Part shown: one piece after another, positions 61,625 through 64,000 of the stretch | Layout of the letters: each line of letters begins with the position of its first letter | How positions within the stretch are numbered: the stretch's first letter is position 1 | Assembly: GCA_030522415.1 (NCBI GenBank) | Contig: JAMASW010000032.1 | Coordinates: forward strand, 404,001-468,000 | Source: Channallabes apus | Taxonomy: Eukaryota > Chordata > Actinopteri > Siluriformes > Clariidae | Direction: 5' to 3' | Length of the DNA stretch: 64,000 bases | Position numbers and translations under genes: made by a program | Notes under the pieces: model-generated | Database searches by the model: none | The model's input: only the letters and a program-made list of their open reading frames with translations | Told to the model about the DNA's origin: nothing

Positions 61625-62884
61625 CTTTATCTCACCGTCTTGTGCATGAAAGTGAATGAGATGATCATTTTCAATACAGTAATGCATTCCTTGCATACAT
61701 GTTGAAAAACAACTTTTTTGTTCTTCTTTTTCTCATTTTGTTCCAGAAAAATGAATACAGACTCATTTTGTTTGTTTTACATAACTATACATTAGTTGTG
61801 TGAGAAAACCGCTTTCCTGAGCTCGTAGAGAGCTAAGAACGCAGCAAACGCTTTCTCTCAACGTCTTGTGCATGAAAGTGAAAGAGATGATCATTTTCAA
61901 TACAGTAATGCATTCTTTGCATACATGTTGAAAAACAACTTTTTTGTTCTTCTTTTTCTCATTTTGTTCCCGAAAAATGAATACAGACTCATTTTGTTTG
62001 TTTTACATACGTACACATTAGTTGTGTGAGAAAACCGCTTTCCCGAGCTCGTAGAGAGCTAAGAACGCAGCAAACGCTTTATCTCACCGTCTTGTGCATG
62101 AAAGTGAATGAGATGATCATTTTCAATACATTAATGTATTCTTTGCATACATGTTGAAAAACCGCTTTCCTGAGCTCGTAGAGAGCTAAGAACGCAGCAA
62201 ACGCTTTATCTCACCGTCTTGTGCATGAAAGTGAATGAGATGATCATTTTCAATACAGTAATGCATTCATTGCATACATGTTGAAAAACAACTTTTTTGT
62301 TCTTCTTTTCCCCATTTTGTTCCAGAAAAATGAATACAAACTCATTTTGTTTGTTTTACATACGTACACATTAGTTGTGTGAGAAAACCGCTTTCCTGAG
62401 CTCGTAGAGAGCTAAGAACGCAGCAAACGCTTTATCTCACCGTCTTGTGCAAGAAAGTGAAAGAGATGATCATTTTCAATACAGTAATGCATTCATTGCA
62501 TACATGTTGAAAAACAACTTTTTTGATCTTCTTTTTTTACTCATTTTGTTCCAGAAAAATGAATACAGACTCATTTTGTTTGTTTTACATACCTACACAT
62601 TAGTTGTGTGAGAAAACCGCTTTCCTGAGCTCGTAGAGAGCTTAGAACGCAGCAAACGCTTTATCTCACCGTCTTGTGCAAGAAAGTGAAAGAGATGATC
62701 ATTTTCAATACAGTAATGCATTCATTGCATACATGTTGAAAAACAACTTTTTTGTTCTTCTTTTCCTCATTTTGTTCCAGAAAAATGAATACAAACTCAT
62801 TTTGTTTGTTTTACATACCTATACATTAGTTGTGTGAGAAAACCGCTTTCCTGAGCTCGTAGAGAGCTAAGAACGCAGCAAACG
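61625..62884 (+). repeat. 1260-bp higher-order repeat, copy 2
   Basis: Same six-monomer order as copy 1: 61625, 61851, 62077 (short), 62204, 62430 (229, hybrid) and 62659. The repeated hybrid monomer shows that it formed before the duplication. A private ttcccgaaaa occurs at about 61967. A third, rearranged appearance of the tttcccc plus hybrid pair is at 63594-64000. Confidence 0.95.
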
Positions 62885-64000
62885 TTTTCTCTCACCGTCT
62901 TGTGCATGAAAGTGAAAGAGATGATCATTTTCAATAAATTAATGCATTCATTGCATACATGTTGAAAAACCGCTTTACTGAGCTCGTAGAGAGCTAAGAA
63001 CGCAGCAAACGTTTTCTCTCACCGTCTTGTGCATGAAAGTGAAAGAGATGATCATTTTCAATACATTAATGCATTCATTGCATACATGTTGAAAAACAAC
63101 TTTTTTGTTCTTCTTATTTTACTCATTTTGTTCCAGAAAAATGAATACAAATTCGTTTTGTTTGTTTTACATACCTATACATTAGTTGTGTGAGAAAACC
63201 GCTTTACTGAGCTCGTAGAGAGCTAAGAACGCAGCAAACGCTTTATCTCACCGTCTTGTGCATGAAAGTGAAAGAGATGATCATTTTCAATACAGTAATG
63301 CATTCTTTGCATACATGTTGAAAAACAACTTTTTTGTTCTTCTTTTTCTCATTTTGTTCCAGAAAAATGAATACAGACTCATTTTGTTTGTTTTACATAC
63401 GTACACATTAGTTGTGTGAGAAAACCGCTTTCCCGAGCTCGTAGAGAGCTAAGAACGCAGCAAACGCTTTATCTCACCGTCTTGTGCATGAAAGTGAATG
63501 AGATGATCATTTTCAATACATTAATGTATTCTTTGCATACATGTTGAAAAATCGCTTTCCTGAGCTCGTAGAGAGCTAAGAACGCAGCAAACGCTTTATC
63601 TCACCGTCTTGTGCATGAAAGTGAATGAGATGATCATTTTCAATACAGTAATGCATTCATTGCATACATGTTGAAAAACAACTTTTTTGTTCTTCTTTTC
63701 CCCATTTTGTTCCAGAAAAATGAATACAAACTCATTTTGTTTGTTTTACATACGTACACATTAGTTGTGTGAGAAAACCGCTTTCCTGAGCTCGTAGAGA
63801 GCTAAGAACGCAGCAAACGCTTTATCTCACCGTCTTGTGCAAGAAAGTGAAAGAGATGATCATTTTCAATACAGTAATGCATTCATTGCATACATGTTGA
63901 AAAACAACTTTTTTGATCTTCTTTTTTTACTCATTTTGTTCCAGAAAAATGAATACAGACTCATTTTGTTTGTTTTACATACCTACACATTAGTTGTGTG
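62885..64000 (+). repeat. Satellite segment at right window edge
   Basis: Monomers at 62885 (short), 63012 (229), 63241, 63467 (short), 63594 and 63820 (229-bp hybrid, cut after 181 bp). The short monomer at 62885 is unusual: it has a cgttttctctc entry, tcaataaattaatgcattcattg-type middle and a tttactgag end, so the common 99-bp deletion sits in a different variant background. The array is cut mid-monomer at 64000. Confidence 0.93.

Larger units (their letters stand above)
1..64000 (+). repeat. AT-rich satellite array, 226/229/127-bp monomers, no genes
   Basis: The whole window is a head-to-tail tandem array of one satellite family, all monomers in one orientation. Phased on the C of ctttatctcacc, I count 311 monomers: 188 of 226 bp, 56 of 229 bp and 67 short (127 bp, one 126). 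Full monomers run in order: ctttatctcacc head, gatgatcatttt block, variable aatacaNtaatg block, gcatacatgttgaaaaa, a long T/C tract ending in ccag, cattttgtttgttttacatac, ttagttgtgtgag, and a gagctcgtagagagct tail. No long reading frame, RNA gene or promoter is visible. Both window edges cut a monomer or lie at a monomer boundary with no flanking unique DNA, so the array continues. I do not recognise the family. Centromeric or other heterochromatic location is inferred only. Confidence 0.98.

Noticed and set aside
1..64000. CRISPR array
   Set aside because: The repeats are directly abutting monomers of 127-229 bp with no short repeat and unique-spacer pattern, and the host looks eukaryotic.
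1..64000. CENP-B box in the monomer
   Set aside because: I looked for the TTCG....A..CGGG core on both strands. The only CGGG is on the minus strand of the cccgag classes, and the upstream bases do not fit the core.
1..64000. rRNA, tRNA or snRNA gene cluster as the source of the tandem array
   Set aside because: No A/B box pair, cloverleaf, rRNA-conserved stretch or snRNA motif is visible in the monomer; a computed covariance search was not possible here.
1..64000. Inverted monomers or an array orientation switch
   Set aside because: Every monomer I phased reads in the same direction; no reverse-complement copy of the ctttatctcacc head was seen.

Overview
The window is one uninterrupted, head-to-tail satellite DNA array. 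It has no supportable protein-coding or RNA gene. Counting by hand from a fixed phase (the C of the ctttatctcacc motif), I get 311 monomers, all in the same orientation: 188 of 226 bp, 56 of 229 bp (the last one cut by the window edge) and 67 short forms of 127 bp (one of 126 bp). With a single 228-bp insertion these lengths add up to the window length. The array runs off both edges, so its true size exceeds 64 kb.

The host is most probably a teleost fish. The only foreign sequence, a 217-bp retroelement at 29793-30009, has the look of the L2-tailed repeats common in fish genomes: a TG-rich middle, a GC-rich body and an ATGA-repeat tail. It is flanked by a perfect 11-bp target duplication. 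I recognise it from memory and could not search for it. I do not recognise the satellite itself. A pericentromeric, centromeric or other heterochromatic location is an inference from array type.

The array has nested higher-order repeats (HORs). From 1 to about 16.3 kb it uses one set of variants: ttattc T-tracts, acgtccac, cggctttcccg and gtgctaag tails. It includes a near-perfect 1935-bp tandem duplication (230-2164 and 2165-4099) and a 2641-bp spaced duplication (about 6.96-8.58 and 9.60-11.22 kb). From about 16.3 kb a second set takes over: cgttttctctc, gagatgaac, gtgtgtgaaaa and cttcttcttttac. Within it are a 2068-bp HOR (16.3, 23.6, 27.9 and 55.6 kb), a 4718-bp unit (33.2-40.6 kb), a 5300-bp offset pair, 2294/2068-bp units (41.1-45.5 kb), a 3359-bp tandem pair (48378-51736 and 51737-55095), a 904-bp duplication (59009-60690) and a 1260-bp tandem pair (60365-61624 and 61625-62884).

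The parts fit a history of unequal exchange. Diagnostic substitutions travel as linked haplotypes, and several monomers are clear hybrids of two classes. Deletions and duplications are whole numbers of monomers, or differ only by the 3-bp class difference. The short monomers all share one 99-bp deletion whose ends lie in a 5-bp microhomology. The most informative items for follow-up are this deletion allele and its regular placement, the 16-bp palindrome that goes with it, the hybrid monomers, the two-domain layout and the single dated retroelement insertion.
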